From positions 4,231,001-4,295,000 of the forward strand of contig NC_133572.1 in NCBI RefSeq assembly GCF_048773025.1: DNA of 64,000 nucleotides, in the 5' to 3' direction. Below are positions 23,430 to 34,264 of this stretch, in pieces. Position numbers and translations under genes: made by a program. This DNA is from Camelus bactrianus (lineage: Eukaryota > Chordata > Mammalia > Artiodactyla > Camelidae). Below the pieces are notes generated by a model, which saw nothing but the letters and a program-made list of their open reading frames with translations, ran no database searches and was not told the DNA's origin. Position 1 is the stretch's first letter, and every line of letters starts with the position of its first letter.

Positions 23430-23464
<35 letters not shown>
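23394..23464. repeat. (CT)n(CA)n compound microsatellite
   Basis: A CT tract (23394-23428) runs directly into about 17 CA units (23431-23464). Purine/pyrimidine plus alternating DNA can adopt unusual structures. Confidence 0.97.
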
Positions 23465-23467
<3 letters not shown>

Positions 23468-24228
23468 TGCACCAACCCTCAGAGCTATTTGGGGCAGCAG
23501 ACCCCAGGCTGGGCCTCTGGGCCTCCCGGAGAGTCAGCTGGCCCTCACGCCAGGTCCCCTGCCATGCAGCTACCATCCAACCTCCAGGCCAGCAGCCCCT
23601 GAGATCCTGAGATGCCACGCAGACTTTTCCACTCGTCCAGGCTAAGTGCCTCTGATATACACCATGTGTCCCCACAGGAAAACACACCCTCATCAACACT
23701 ACAAAATGCTCCAGATGTGATCAAAGCCAGAGAGGCAAGAGAAAACAGAGACGGTTTGTTCGGGATGGGGGAGAGGCTGAGGGAGGGAAGAGAAACATCC
23801 AAGGATGTGGGCGTGGGGGCGCCCATGGGCAGGGATGAGTCCAGCGGACGGAGTCCAGAACCGGGGTCCAGACCCCTGGGTTCCAGTCCCAAGTTCAGTG
23901 TGCCCCTGGTGAGACCCTGGGTCTTGCCCCCAGAGCAGCTCCAGGCTTGAGTCTATCTGTACAGCCCGGAGAGCGGGCCTGGAAGGGATGCTACAGGTCA
24001 CCTGACCCCACCCCCTCGTTAGGTGAGGAAGGCGGCAGGTAAGCCAGCCTGCCTGGAGCACCACCCACCGCCTCGAATCCCACACGCCCCTCCGCCCCCC
24101 AGCTGGCCGCTGTCTGTACAAACCATCAGCAGGTAACAGCAGTACTTACTAAAGGCCCTTACTGGAAGTGGCCTCAGACACCATACCTCGGTCCCTCCGC
24201 CTTATTAGTCTTGTTAGAGGATTCTGTT

Positions 24229-24257
24229 GTGGTTTTGGTTTTGGTTTTGGTTTTTAC
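24229..24257. repeat. (GGTTTT)n short tandem repeat
   Basis: Four to five GGTTTT units. Telomere-like in appearance, but too short and not TTAGGG. Confidence 0.85.
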
Positions 24258-24504
24258 TAAATAAGAGTATGGCTTTCAGGGAACCCCCAGATCTAAAATT
24301 CTATATCGCCAAGATCTATACCAACACCCGCTTAGAAACCAGATCTACTTTATTCTAAAAGATCCTAGAAACCCCTTAACGTCCCATCTGAACACCTGAC
24401 CACATTTGTCCTCAATCCCCCACCATTCACCTTGGGGCCTCGTTCAGGGAGCAGCCCATGCGTCCCAGCAGCACAGCCTTCCTCCCTCAAAGTACAGCCA
24501 CGTG

Positions 24505-24690
24505 GTTGAGACGATGGACTCTGGAATCACACTGCCTAAGATTTGGAGTGAGTGACTTATCTGCTCTGTGCCAGAGTGTCCTCGTCTTGAAAATGGGGAC
24601 AGTGACTGTGCCAACTCCACAGGGTTCTCACGAAGATTCACCAGGTGGGGTACACCGAGGGCAAGGTGAAAATGGTACCCAGGGACTGTG
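24505..24690 (+). repeat. MIR SINE
   Basis: GATGGACTCTGGAATCACAC, GAGTGACTTATCTGCTC, CTTGAAAATGGGGACAGTGA and GGGTTCTCACGAAGATTCA follow MIR order in sense. Confidence 0.85.
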
Positions 24691-25064
24691 GGGTAAGTGC
24701 TGTGTTAGCCATGCCCACTGAGACACCCACTGCTGGTGAACGGGGAAGAGACGGTTCCCCTCCACTGATGACCATCCAGTGAAACCTGCGGGTCAGGCAG
24801 GATGTGGAGGGGGCTCAGAGTCATATTACCAGAATGGCCACAAGTCCTTTCGCGGGGACGGAGGAATCCAGGAGAAGAAGCCGCTCTTCTTCCCAGAGCC
24901 CCCGCCGGCCCCTCCCTCCTGCCTGGCACAAAGCACACAATCTCAGGTCCTTTCCAGTGCCCCACAAAGAAGAGCCTCAGGTCCTTTAAAAGTGAAAGCC
25001 AACCAGCCCGTGTCAGCACCATCCACACATGTGCACCCACATAAGCCAAACCCCTCAAGGACAC

Positions 25065-25214
25065 GCTCTTCTCTTTAGGATAAAGGCCCAAGTCTTCAAA
25101 CAGCCTACAAGATGCTCCAGGACCTGGTCCCTGCTTCGCACCAGCCTAGTCCTCCTCTCACAGCAAACCAAATGTCAGACACCCCAGGCTCTCTTTTCCT
25201 GCTGTGGGCAGTGT
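25065..25214 (+). mobile_element. L2 LINE fragment
   Basis: GGATAAAGGCCCAAGTCTTC, AGCCTACAAGATGCTCCAGG and ACCTGGTCCCTGC match L2 3'-region text. Confidence 0.7.
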
Positions 25215-25302
25215 ACACTGTGGCAATTTGGCGCTGGACCTAAGATTTCAAACCTCACCTCTTACTTACTAGCTGGGTGACTTCACAATCTCTTTTTGAA
25301 TC
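25215..25302 (+). repeat. MIR SINE, left part (split by an L1 tail)
   Basis: GCTGGACCTAAGATTTCAAA and ACTAGCTGGGTGACTTCACA are the left half of a MIR; the right half resumes at 25413 beyond an L1 tail. Confidence 0.75.
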
Positions 25303-25411
25303 TGAAAATATATATATACGCATATGTATGGATATATATGTATAACTGAATCACTTTGCTGTACACCTGAAACTGACATTGTAAATCAACTACATTTCAA
25401 TCAAAAAAAAA
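25303..25411 (+). mobile_element. LINE-1 3' tail nested in a MIR
   Basis: TATAACTGAATCACTTTGCT, GTACACCTGAAACTGACATT and CATTTCAATCAAAAAAAAAT: only the last ~100 bp of the artiodactyl L1, after an AT-rich stretch. It splits one MIR. Confidence 0.85.
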
Positions 25412-25412
25412 T

Positions 25413-25545
25413 GTGAAAACACCAGTCTCTTTTCATCTCAATTCTTCATCTGTAAAATGAGGACAGTAGCACATCTCGACGGGCTGTCGGGAGTGACACA
25501 AACAGCACCTGGCACCAGGAAGTACAGTGCGCCGTGAGCTACCTT
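25413..25545 (+). repeat. MIR SINE, right part (split by an L1 tail)
   Basis: CTTCATCTGTAAAATGAGGA, GGGCTGTCGGGAGTGACACA and ACAGCACCTGGCACCAGGAA continue the MIR interrupted at 25302. Confidence 0.8.
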
Positions 25546-25549
25546 CATA

Positions 25550-25790
25550 ATTCCGCTCATCTTTGCTTTCACTTACGAGTCAAACCTTAGTTTAAATGTC
25601 ACTTCCTCAGGGAGGTTGGGCTGCCTTGTATCCCCATTACATCCCACACTCCCCCAGGGTTACCCCCTGTCACACCCACAATTAACTATACATTATCTGT
25701 CTTCCCTGCTAGATCATAAACCCCGTAAGACCCGTGGTCCACGTACTCCTGGGACAGTCAGGTTTGCACCTGTTGTCTCAGTGTGGTAGG
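25550..25790 (+). mobile_element. L2 LINE fragment
   Basis: AAATGTCACTTCCTCAGGGA, GGTTGGGCTGCC and TTCCCTGCTAGATCATAAAC are L2 3' landmarks. Confidence 0.75.
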
Positions 25791-25794
25791 TGAT

Positions 25795-26206
25795 GCCAGC
25801 ATTTACCAAGTATTGACTCCTCTCCTCTTAAGAAAGAGTACACCTCCTGGTAACAGAGATTTGTGCTTGCCCGTGTTATTGCTTTGGCTGAGGGAGCACT
25901 AGTGGATTTGATGTCAGCGATGCCTTAAGAGGCACTGTGGGTTTCCCTCCCTTTTCTCATGCTCGTGTGTCTCACCATGAGAGGAACACACCGCAGGTAG
26001 CTTCTGATCTACAGAGTGTACAGACCTGTGGAGACCTGAACACAGTCTGAAGCCTGGAGCCAAGCCCAGCCAGCCCTCGCCTGAAGCAGACCTTTTCCAC
26101 TCAACCTACAGACTTGAGTAGGAAAAATAAATGTCCATTGCTGTCAGCTGTTGATTTCGGGGTGGTTTGTTATGCAGCATTATTGTGGTAACAGCTGACT
26201 AGTACA
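25795..26206 (+). mobile_element. MLT1-type LTR (ERVL-MaLR fossil)
   Basis: The 3' end AGGAAAAATAAATGTCCATT, GATTTCGGGGTGGTTTGTTA and TGCAGCATTATTGTGGTAAC, then GCTGACTAGTAC, is the MLT1 LTR ending. It appears as a solo, highly diverged LTR without internal sequence, an insertion of deep placental-mammal age. The 5' limit is approximate. Confidence 0.7.
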
Positions 26207-26650
26207 TTCAGTGTAACTACTAATATTGCTCCCTTTCACTCTCAAAAGTGTCCCAGGTTAGATGATAAATTATCTAATCACCCAAGGTCAGTTCACATCT
26301 ACCTTTTTCATCATTTTAACTCTAGCACCTAAAACAATATCTAACACAGCATAATAAATATGCTAAGTTAAACGGAGCTGAATTACATGTTCTCTTAACT
26401 CTCCTTCCCAAAACACTGCGTCTTCTTCCCAACTGGATGGTGAGAAGTCTCAGTTTGAGGGCTCTCCTTCTATTTCTTTCACGTTATCCCCCAAAAGACA
26501 CTTCTGGCTGGTTGCTAGATCATCAGGGGGCTTTAATCTCACCACCAGAGTTAAATCTTCAGAGAAGGGCCAGTATAGCCACAGAGGGGTGTGATCCCCC
26601 AGGATTTGACAGAAAGGAGAAATAAACCGGGGGTAGGCATGGAGAATGAG

Positions 26651-26675
26651 CAGCCTGCCTGCCTGCCTGTCTGCC
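26651..26675. repeat. (GCCT)n short tandem repeat
   Basis: About five GCCT units followed by a GTCT variant. Confidence 0.8.
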
Positions 26676-27121
26676 CACGGGCTCAGGATTGGGCAGAATG
26701 TCAGCCTTGGGAAGTACAGTCATTTTGTTAGAACTGACAGCAGCTGGGAACCAAGCCATTGCCCTTACCCTCCTCGGGACTAAAATTCCCAAATAAAAAG
26801 TTCAAAATCCCAGTCCTCCAACCTCCTCTCTGAATTTCCTGACTGTGTTCAGTTAACATGGAATGTATAAAAGACACCAACAGGGCCGAGGCAGCAACCC
26901 TGAGTCCTGAGCCCTCAAGGAGGGTTTCCTGAGGCCCCTGCACAGGCTGGGTGATGCAGGCTGAGTGCCACCACCTCTCCACGTCTGAGTCAACCACTCT
27001 GCCAGGGCAGACAGCCACCCTTGGCAGTTTCCCAACTACACCTCTGAATACCTTTGAATTCCTTGCAATTGTCCCAAAAAGGTCCTAGAAGACAGCAGCC
27101 TCCCAGGTAGGTATCTCCAAG

Positions 27122-27123
<2 letters not shown>

Positions 27124-27152
<29 letters not shown>
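27124..27152. repeat. (TTTTG)n short tandem repeat
   Basis: Five to six TTTTG units. Confidence 0.95.
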
Positions 27153-27155
<3 letters not shown>

Positions 27156-29089
27156 GCTTATGTCTGTGACTTCCAGACCCACACAAAGCTGTGGCTTTCC
27201 GTTTCTAAAACAGAGGCCTGTGCCTGTGCAAAGAGGCTGGGTGTGCCCGTCTAATTGAATTTAGCTATCTCGCGGTCCTTGTTGTAACGTGTGTTACGCT
27301 GTTGTTATTCAGTGAGTTAAGACATTTTCTGTTTCCGTTGGTTACAGACCCACGCGGCGTGGGTGGAGGACATCACTCGAGGGGATATCATTAGCAAGGA
27401 CGGGGAGCTCGGGGCTTCCAAAGACACATGGTGAAACAGGGGCTCACAGGATCAAACCGTGGGGCCGTGTCCATGATAACTCATCTGCAGGCTGGTCCCT
27501 TCCTTCCTCGCAGGGCGAGATCAGTTCCTCTGATCTACCTGAGGTCCTTGCCTCCTACAGACAGCACCGCACCTGCCATCACAGCCTAGAGGGTTTGTAG
27601 AGGAGACGTCAAGATTCCCCTCTCTCTGTCAGGGAGAGGAAGTGCACCGGGTCCAAGTGCTGAACGGCCTGCCCACAGTTCCCAACGGGGGGTAAGTGGA
27701 AAACCAGCCCCCGACGCGGCCAATCTCGCCTCGCAGCCAGGAACGCACAAGTCCTGGATCCTCGCAAGCTCTGCTTTGCCAGCTGCCTGAGTCCCAGAGA
27801 AACCACTCTGCACCTCCTCCTGCCCCCGTGGTCACCATCCCTTTCTCTGGGCTTTCGTCCCCGCGCTGTCTCAAATATCTCCTCCAACCACTTCCATTAG
27901 CCACAGGGCTTTCTTCTCCTCCGTCTTCAGCCTCAGCCCACTCTTAAGACTCCCCTTCTGTCAGTATCTCCTGACCAAGAATGCTTCAACCTGAATCTTG
28001 CACATCTCCTAAACATATTTCTTCTTTATTTCAAATCTCTGCTTTCTGCTCAGAATTCACCTGTCCCCAAAGTCTCTTTTTTTCTCTCCTCAACCAGGCT
28101 AAAGCTAGTTACAAACCCCTTCCAAATCTCTTGCCCATCCTCTGTCCACCACCTTGTCCCTACCCCTTCTCTGCACAGATCTGTGCAGGGGCTCCCTGTT
28201 GGGTACCATTCTATCTCTATGGCCTCCATCAGCTCATCTGTGAGCATCCTGGCTCCCATTGCTACACTTCAAGCATCCTGCTTTCCCCCTCTTTTAGCTT
28301 TGACAACACACCCAGGACAAAGCTCTGCATCCGGTTGATCTTAGATGTAAGGATCGATTCTTGTGTCAGCAGACTCTGGGCTCTATTTTAAGAAAACCCT
28401 TTGACAGCCTGGATTTCTTGTGACCTCCCAAAACAAGCAAGAAGAACAAAATGCAGCCCCTCCCGGCGATGGCACCTGCTGTGTCACACACACATCTCAG
28501 AGGCCCCCTGAGCACTGGAAACACCATTTCACTCTCACTGGGAAACAGAAAGAAGACATCTCCATGACCACGGCAGACCCTCCACAAAACCCCACACCTA
28601 CCAGGGGGCAGGCTCCTGGACAGGCTGTGGGCAAGGCTTACCTGGTGCCTGCAAGGGGTCAGCTTGCTAAACCTGCAGCTGAGATGGAGCCGCAAACTGG
28701 AGTCGGGAAGGAAGCTACTCAGCTCACAAAAGCAAGAAGCGAGAGCTGACAATCTGATGACATGGAAGAAGCCAGGGGGAAAAAAAAGACTATGAAAAGT
28801 GAAAATGAGAAGCCAAAAACATGGTATTTGAGAGTCACTTAACAAACCGCTCTCTCCAGGTTAACAAGCCCTGCGAGTGACACCTCTCCTGCCCAGGGAT
28901 GTTCTGAGGATGACCCCTCACAAAGCAGGGGCTGCCCTGGTCGGTGAGCCCTGCTCCCCCACGGACCACACCAGCTGACCCCGGAGGGCGCTAATTGGAA
29001 AGATTAACACCAGATAGCTGGAACCCAGCTGGCCTGATGTCTGGCTGGACAGAGCTGAGTCACCTTCAGCCACGTGGTACGAGGGAAAA

Positions 29090-29260
29090 CACATCGTCTC
29101 TGGAGTCGGACAGGCCTGGGTTTGATTCCCTGATGGGCTGCCTTGTGGCTTCGGGAAGCTCCTTTCTCACTGAGGTCAGTGTCCCCATTCGTAACATGGA
29201 GGAAAGAGCATCTGGCAGGGTCACTGGGAGGCACGGAGCACGCATGCAAAGCGCACAATT
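29090..29260 (+). repeat. MIR SINE
   Basis: TCTGGAGTCGGACAGGCCTG, GGTTTGATTCCCTGATG, CTTCGGGAAGCTCCTTTCTC and TCCCCATTCGTAACATGGAG follow MIR order. Confidence 0.85.
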
Positions 29261-29399
29261 ACAGTGCATTGACTTACAAGAAAAACACGGTCTTAGGATC
29301 ATACAATACTTGTCAAGACTCTTGAGCTAAAGAATTACATAAAGTTCTGCTAGTTTAGGGGGTAGTATAATTTCCCCCCAGGGAGCAGATAAATAATAA

Positions 29400-29560
29400 C
29401 TTTACTTAACCAAACCTATGCCCATTGCCACGCTGTCTGTACAACTTCATCGTAATCCTGGAAACAGTGCTGTGGGGCCGGTAGTAACAGGTGTTATGCC
29501 CCCCATTTCGTAGCTGAGGGAACGGAGGCTCAGCAGAGAATGGCCTGTCCAAACACAACA
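29400..29560 (-). repeat. MIR SINE
   Basis: + strand GTAATCCTGGAAACAGTGC, CCCCCATTTCGTAGCTGAGG and GAACGGAGGCTCAGCAGAGA read as a reverse MIR. Confidence 0.7.
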
Positions 29561-31515
29561 TCACCTGGAATCAAAGAGGGAGACAAAACTGGGTTCTTCT
29601 CATTCTCAACCCACTGCTCCCAGTCTAGAAGGATGTCCCTCAGCAGGTGCCTCCTGATTTGACAAACATGTGAGCAGTCACTCGATTCATCTTGTAACTT
29701 AGTAAGTGTCGTCCTCGCTCCCTCCCCACTTACTGCCTGGAGAAGGGAGCTCCTGCTCAAGTCTGCTTTCACATGGGTGCTGTTCCTCTTCCATCACAGT
29801 ACTCTTCCTTCCCTGAACTAGCTCGAGCCTGGCTGGTTTCTCTTTAGGTGTGATCCCCTGTTGGACCCTCGAGGTTTTGCTGTGATTTGGTAAATCCCTA
29901 AGTGACGTGAACCTAAAATGTTTTCTGAGAATGTCTGGGGTCTGTGGGTGCAAAAACACATCAATGGATGTCCCAGAAAGAGGGGTAGTTCCCCCTTAAC
30001 AATCTTTGCCGGAGGCAGAGCTGATAGCCCTGAGCCCCCCGTCACAGGTGACTGGTTTGGGGGTCACCTTTCCCCCAGGATCTTTTCTATAGGCTGTATT
30101 TCAACAGCCTCAGTTACTTTTTGAAATTTTTCTCCATCAGTCTGTCCCTTCATTTCCCAGAAAAGCCGAGTAGTCATCCACGCGCTTGGAGACCTGACTT
30201 TGAGCGTGAGCTCCTGGAGGATGGGGGTCGTGCTCAGTCTGCCTCCACCCTCCGGGCGCCAGTGACTGACATCTGGTCAGCGCAGACGTGTGTCAGCGTA
30301 ACGCCACCAGGCGAGGTGCGCAGGAGGACCCTGCTCGGAGATTCCCAGGCCTGCGGGTCCCGAAGAGGACGATCACAATCATGAGGCCCCTTGAAGGCCT
30401 CAAGTCACAGCAGGACACGCAGCAAGGGCAGGCGTGTTTTGTGTGCAGGGAAGAACTGCCAGGGACACAGCTGCGCCTTTCCACTATTTAGAGGACTGGC
30501 CTCCCCAACGGGACCTCTCGTTCCCTGGAGCTCCTGGGAGCAGAGCTGGACTCAGACGGAGAGAAATCAACAGTGATTCTTGCTCGAGCTCCGTGACCAT
30601 TTCTAGTGGCTAGAGACGGCCAGCCGACAGAGAAGCTGCCCCCGAGGGCAGGCGTCCCCACGACAAGAAACACCACTCAGAGGCTGCGTGTTGGCTAGCT
30701 AATGTGCTGGGAGAGGAGGTGGTCAGTCCTCCAGTCCACGGCCAGGCATTGCAGTCAGGCAACCTCTCAGCACCTCCCACCCGTGCGACACCGTGGTGTG
30801 GTCCCAGGGGTTCTGGGTAACAGAATGTACTGCACACGAGGGCCAAGGGGACAGGAAGTCTGTCGCCTGTCCTCTATTTTCAGACTAATATCAGCTTCTC
30901 TCTTCCTTGGGAAACAGGATGTGACATAGGGGAGTCACGGAGGCACTGAGCTGGTGGCCGGGCAGCTCGTCCCCTCCCAGCTCTGGCCGTGCAACACTGG
31001 GTGGCCCTGGGGAATGGGCACAGCCTCCCGGTGCCTCAGGGTCCAGCAAGTCCCACACAGCTGACACCGCAGGAAGGAAGATGCAAAGTTCGACCTAAAA
31101 CAGGAGCCACCATCCATGGAAGACAGGGAAGCCACCCTCAGAGGACCGAGACGCCCTTCGGGTGCAGGCTGGGACAGGTGCACCACATTCAACTCCATGT
31201 CCGCCAGCAGCCCCAGGCCGCCTGGCGTCCCTCCAGAGGGTGCAGAGCTGGAGAAGCATGGTCCTTGGTGTGCGGAGGGAGTGAGGGGGAGGGGGTGGGC
31301 CCTTTTCCCAGCTATATTTTATAAACAGGCTGACTTATATCCCAGTCTGCAAAATGGGCCAGAACATAACAGCACAGAACATTATCATCCCTGGTTCTGC
31401 CTGACATCAGCCAGCCACTGCCAACTTCTCTCTCTCTACTGTGTTCCTACACCCTCAGAAGTAAAAGAAAAATATTCTTCAGGCCCATGAGATAGTCTTT
31501 CTTTCCAGTCTGCAG

Positions 31516-32262
31516 AATGTTTCCCAGCCACAATGCAATTTGGTGCAGCCACTTTGGAAAACAGAGTGGAGATTCCTTAAAAAACTGAAAATAGAGTTAC
31601 CATATGATCCAGCAATCCCATCTCTGGGCATATATGCAGAGAAAACTCTAATTCGAAAAGATACATGCACCCCAATGTTCACAGCAGCACTACTCATAAT
31701 AGCCAAGACATGGAAGCAACCTAAGTGTCCATCGACAGATGACTGGATAAAGAAGATGTGGTCTTTATATACAACAGATACTACTCAGCCATAAAAAAAA
31801 AAAATGAAATAACGCCACTGGCAGCAACATGAATGGACCTAGAGATTATCATACTAAGTGAGGTAAGTCAGACAGAGAAAGACAAATATCCTATGTTATC
31901 ATTTATATGTGGGATCTAAAAAAAGATACAAATGAACTTATTTACAAAATAAAAACAAACTCACACATATAGAAAACAAACTTATGGTTGCCAAAGGGGA
32001 AAGGGGAGGAGGGATAAATTAGAAGTTTGGGATTAGCAGATACAAACTACTGTACATAAAGTAGATAAACAACAAGGTCCTATTGTACAGCGCAGGGAAC
32101 TATATTCAATACCTTGTAATAAACCATAATGGAAAAAGAATCTGAAAAAGAACATATGCATGTATATCTGAATCACTTTGCTATATACCAGAAACTAACA
32201 CAACATTGTAAATCAACTCTACTTCAATAAAAAATAAAAATAAAAATAAAATGTTTCCCAGC
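31516..32262 (+). mobile_element. 5'-truncated LINE-1 with 13-bp target-site duplication
   Basis: The L1 body (31529-32249) starts in ORF2 (sense frame [16 protein letters not shown], then [19 protein letters not shown]) and runs through the full 3'UTR to TTCAATAAAAAATAAAAATA. It is flanked by the exact duplication AATGTTTCCCAGC at 31516-31528 and 32250-32262. The intact duplication and low divergence of the body point to a fairly recent insertion. It lies in sense + orientation, antisense to ANO2. ORF2 is cut off at the 5' end, so the copy is non-autonomous. Confidence 0.95.
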
Positions 32263-32299
32263 TAAATCCAAAACTTCAAAGACTGAAACCTGTGCAGAA

Positions 32300-32870
32300 A
32301 CCAGAAGCTGGCATCACATGCCATCATCCCTCCTTGGCTTCCTGTCTTGAATCCAGCCTCACCTCCTTCCAACCCTGGGTTCTCTGCTAACTTACAGGGC
32401 AGAGCCAAGGACATGAGCCAGGTTGGCACAGAACCTGTGCAGGCGAGGTCTGCAAGCCGAGTCTTTGATCTGACCACTCCCAAACCACAGTCAGGAAGGA
32501 GCTCGCTTTGGGCCGCCGTGGTTTTGGCCATCAATACCAGGCTCAGCAACAAATCCCTATACAGGGCAGCTCAGGCTGGCGATGAAGACACATTCAGGAC
32601 CTTTAACCTCAGCCTTTCAGAAAGCAACATTCCTAGTTCAAGTGCCACCTCTTCCAGGAAGTCTTCCCGTATTCTATTAGTAGCAACTACTCTTCACCTG
32701 CTGTCCCGTATTATCACATTTGTACTTATATTCCTGAATAGCCCTCACTTCACCCTGCCTTGCACATGTCTGTCTCCCTAGTAACTGCCAGATCCCAAAG
32801 GACACACACTCCACCCTGTTCCTCACTGTACCTCCCCTTGTTGCCGGGCACAGAGATGTGCTCAGGGTAA
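32300..32870 (+). mobile_element. L2 LINE 3' region
   Basis: AGCCTCACCTCCTTCCAACC, TCAAGTGCCACCTCTTCCAG, GAAGTCTTCCCGTATTC and TTGCACATGTCTGTCTCCCT give L2 3' order. The left edge sits just past the L1 insertion. Confidence 0.7.
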
Positions 32871-34211
32871 GAATCAGCCCAACTGCCTTTATAAATCCCA
32901 GGGGAGGATCAAGAAGGAGGCGGCGGGGCTCAGGAAATAATTAACCACGTGTTGATCAACATTTTTTCCTCTCCCTTCCCTCCCCCGAACCAGCTGTGGC
33001 CGGTCCTTCCTGAGCCCGGCCTGCTGAGAAGCCCCCTAAGAAGGAATGTGGCTCCCTCTGCCTCCCTCCTGCAGCGATTTGAATGGGTCACATTTCAGGC
33101 AGGTAGAAGTCGGGCTCAGAGGCCGAGAGGGACGGATCGAATCACGCAACCTTCTAGCGGTCGGCCGTCCTGGAGAACTCGGGGAAGGACCAGGACCCCT
33201 GCCTTGCAGGAGGAGGAGGGAAAGCCAGTTCCGGGGGTGCCAGGGTTCTGGGTGGGCTCTCCACGTGAGGGCTGGAGAGGGCCGGGCGTCTAAGATGGCA
33301 GAGATGTGTAGCGAGGTGGGGGCACAGTGCCACTCCTGCTGTCCACAGGTGATGCCCGAAGGCTCTTGAGATGGTATGACCCATACATACCACTCTCAGG
33401 GCACTGAAGAAGCGAGACATTTCTAAGAGGGCAGCAGAGCTGCCACGGGGATGGGTTTCACTTCCAGGGCCTGATTTTTAGGAAGCCTCCCTTGTGAAGT
33501 GCCATCCCTGAGGGAGGTGGGAATGAGGAGGGGCCGTTTCCCCCTCCCCAGGCTGTAATCCCGATGGGGCGGGGAGGATGCCGCCGGTGCGCAGTGCCCT
33601 TGGTGCATCCCCCGAAGTCCACAGTGACACGTCCCCGGAGCCTGGTGGGCTTCTGGGCACCTCGCGGCCACATGCTGCCTTAGTTAGACAGCAACAGATG
33701 CTTCCAAATAAAATCCTGTGTATCAGCTTCAGCAAAGTTGTCAGTAGCTAAATCTAACTCAGATGCTTAAAGCCTGTTGTTTCGTCTCATCCATATCAAA
33801 ACCTCCCAGCTAAGAAAATTGGCCTGGGAGCAGATACTCATCTTCCTGAAGTCAGGGCATGACTAATATGGGGTCACACCTGTACACATCCAATGGCCCA
33901 GGCCCTCAGGTTCCCCAGAAAATAAAGCCCGCTTCCCTCCAGGGATGCTGGAGTGTTAACCCAGAGCAGTGCAGGCAGAAATCCACCCCTCTGCCGGCAG
34001 GGATGCTCACATGGCCCAGAAGGGGACATTAGAGCCGCTTCCCTCCAGCTAGAACAGCACTTCCCCCACCGTCTCACTCACAAACCTTGTCTCTGCCAGG
34101 GCACGAGTGCTGCTGGCTAGAAGTTCCCAGAAGAAGCTACTGTGAGTGGGGCCCCCGCTGGATACCTTCCTGAGGAACGTCCCAGGCAACTCTCACAGGC
34201 ACGTGCGGGCA

Positions 34212-34214
<3 letters not shown>

Positions 34215-34254
<40 letters not shown>

Positions 34255-34264
34255 TCACTCACTC
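34215..34264. repeat. (CA)n(TCAC)n microsatellite
   Basis: About 18 CA units followed by three TCAC units. Confidence 0.97.

Noticed and set aside
24229-24257. Interstitial telomere repeat
   Set aside because: The unit is GGTTTT, not TTAGGG, and only four to five copies are present.
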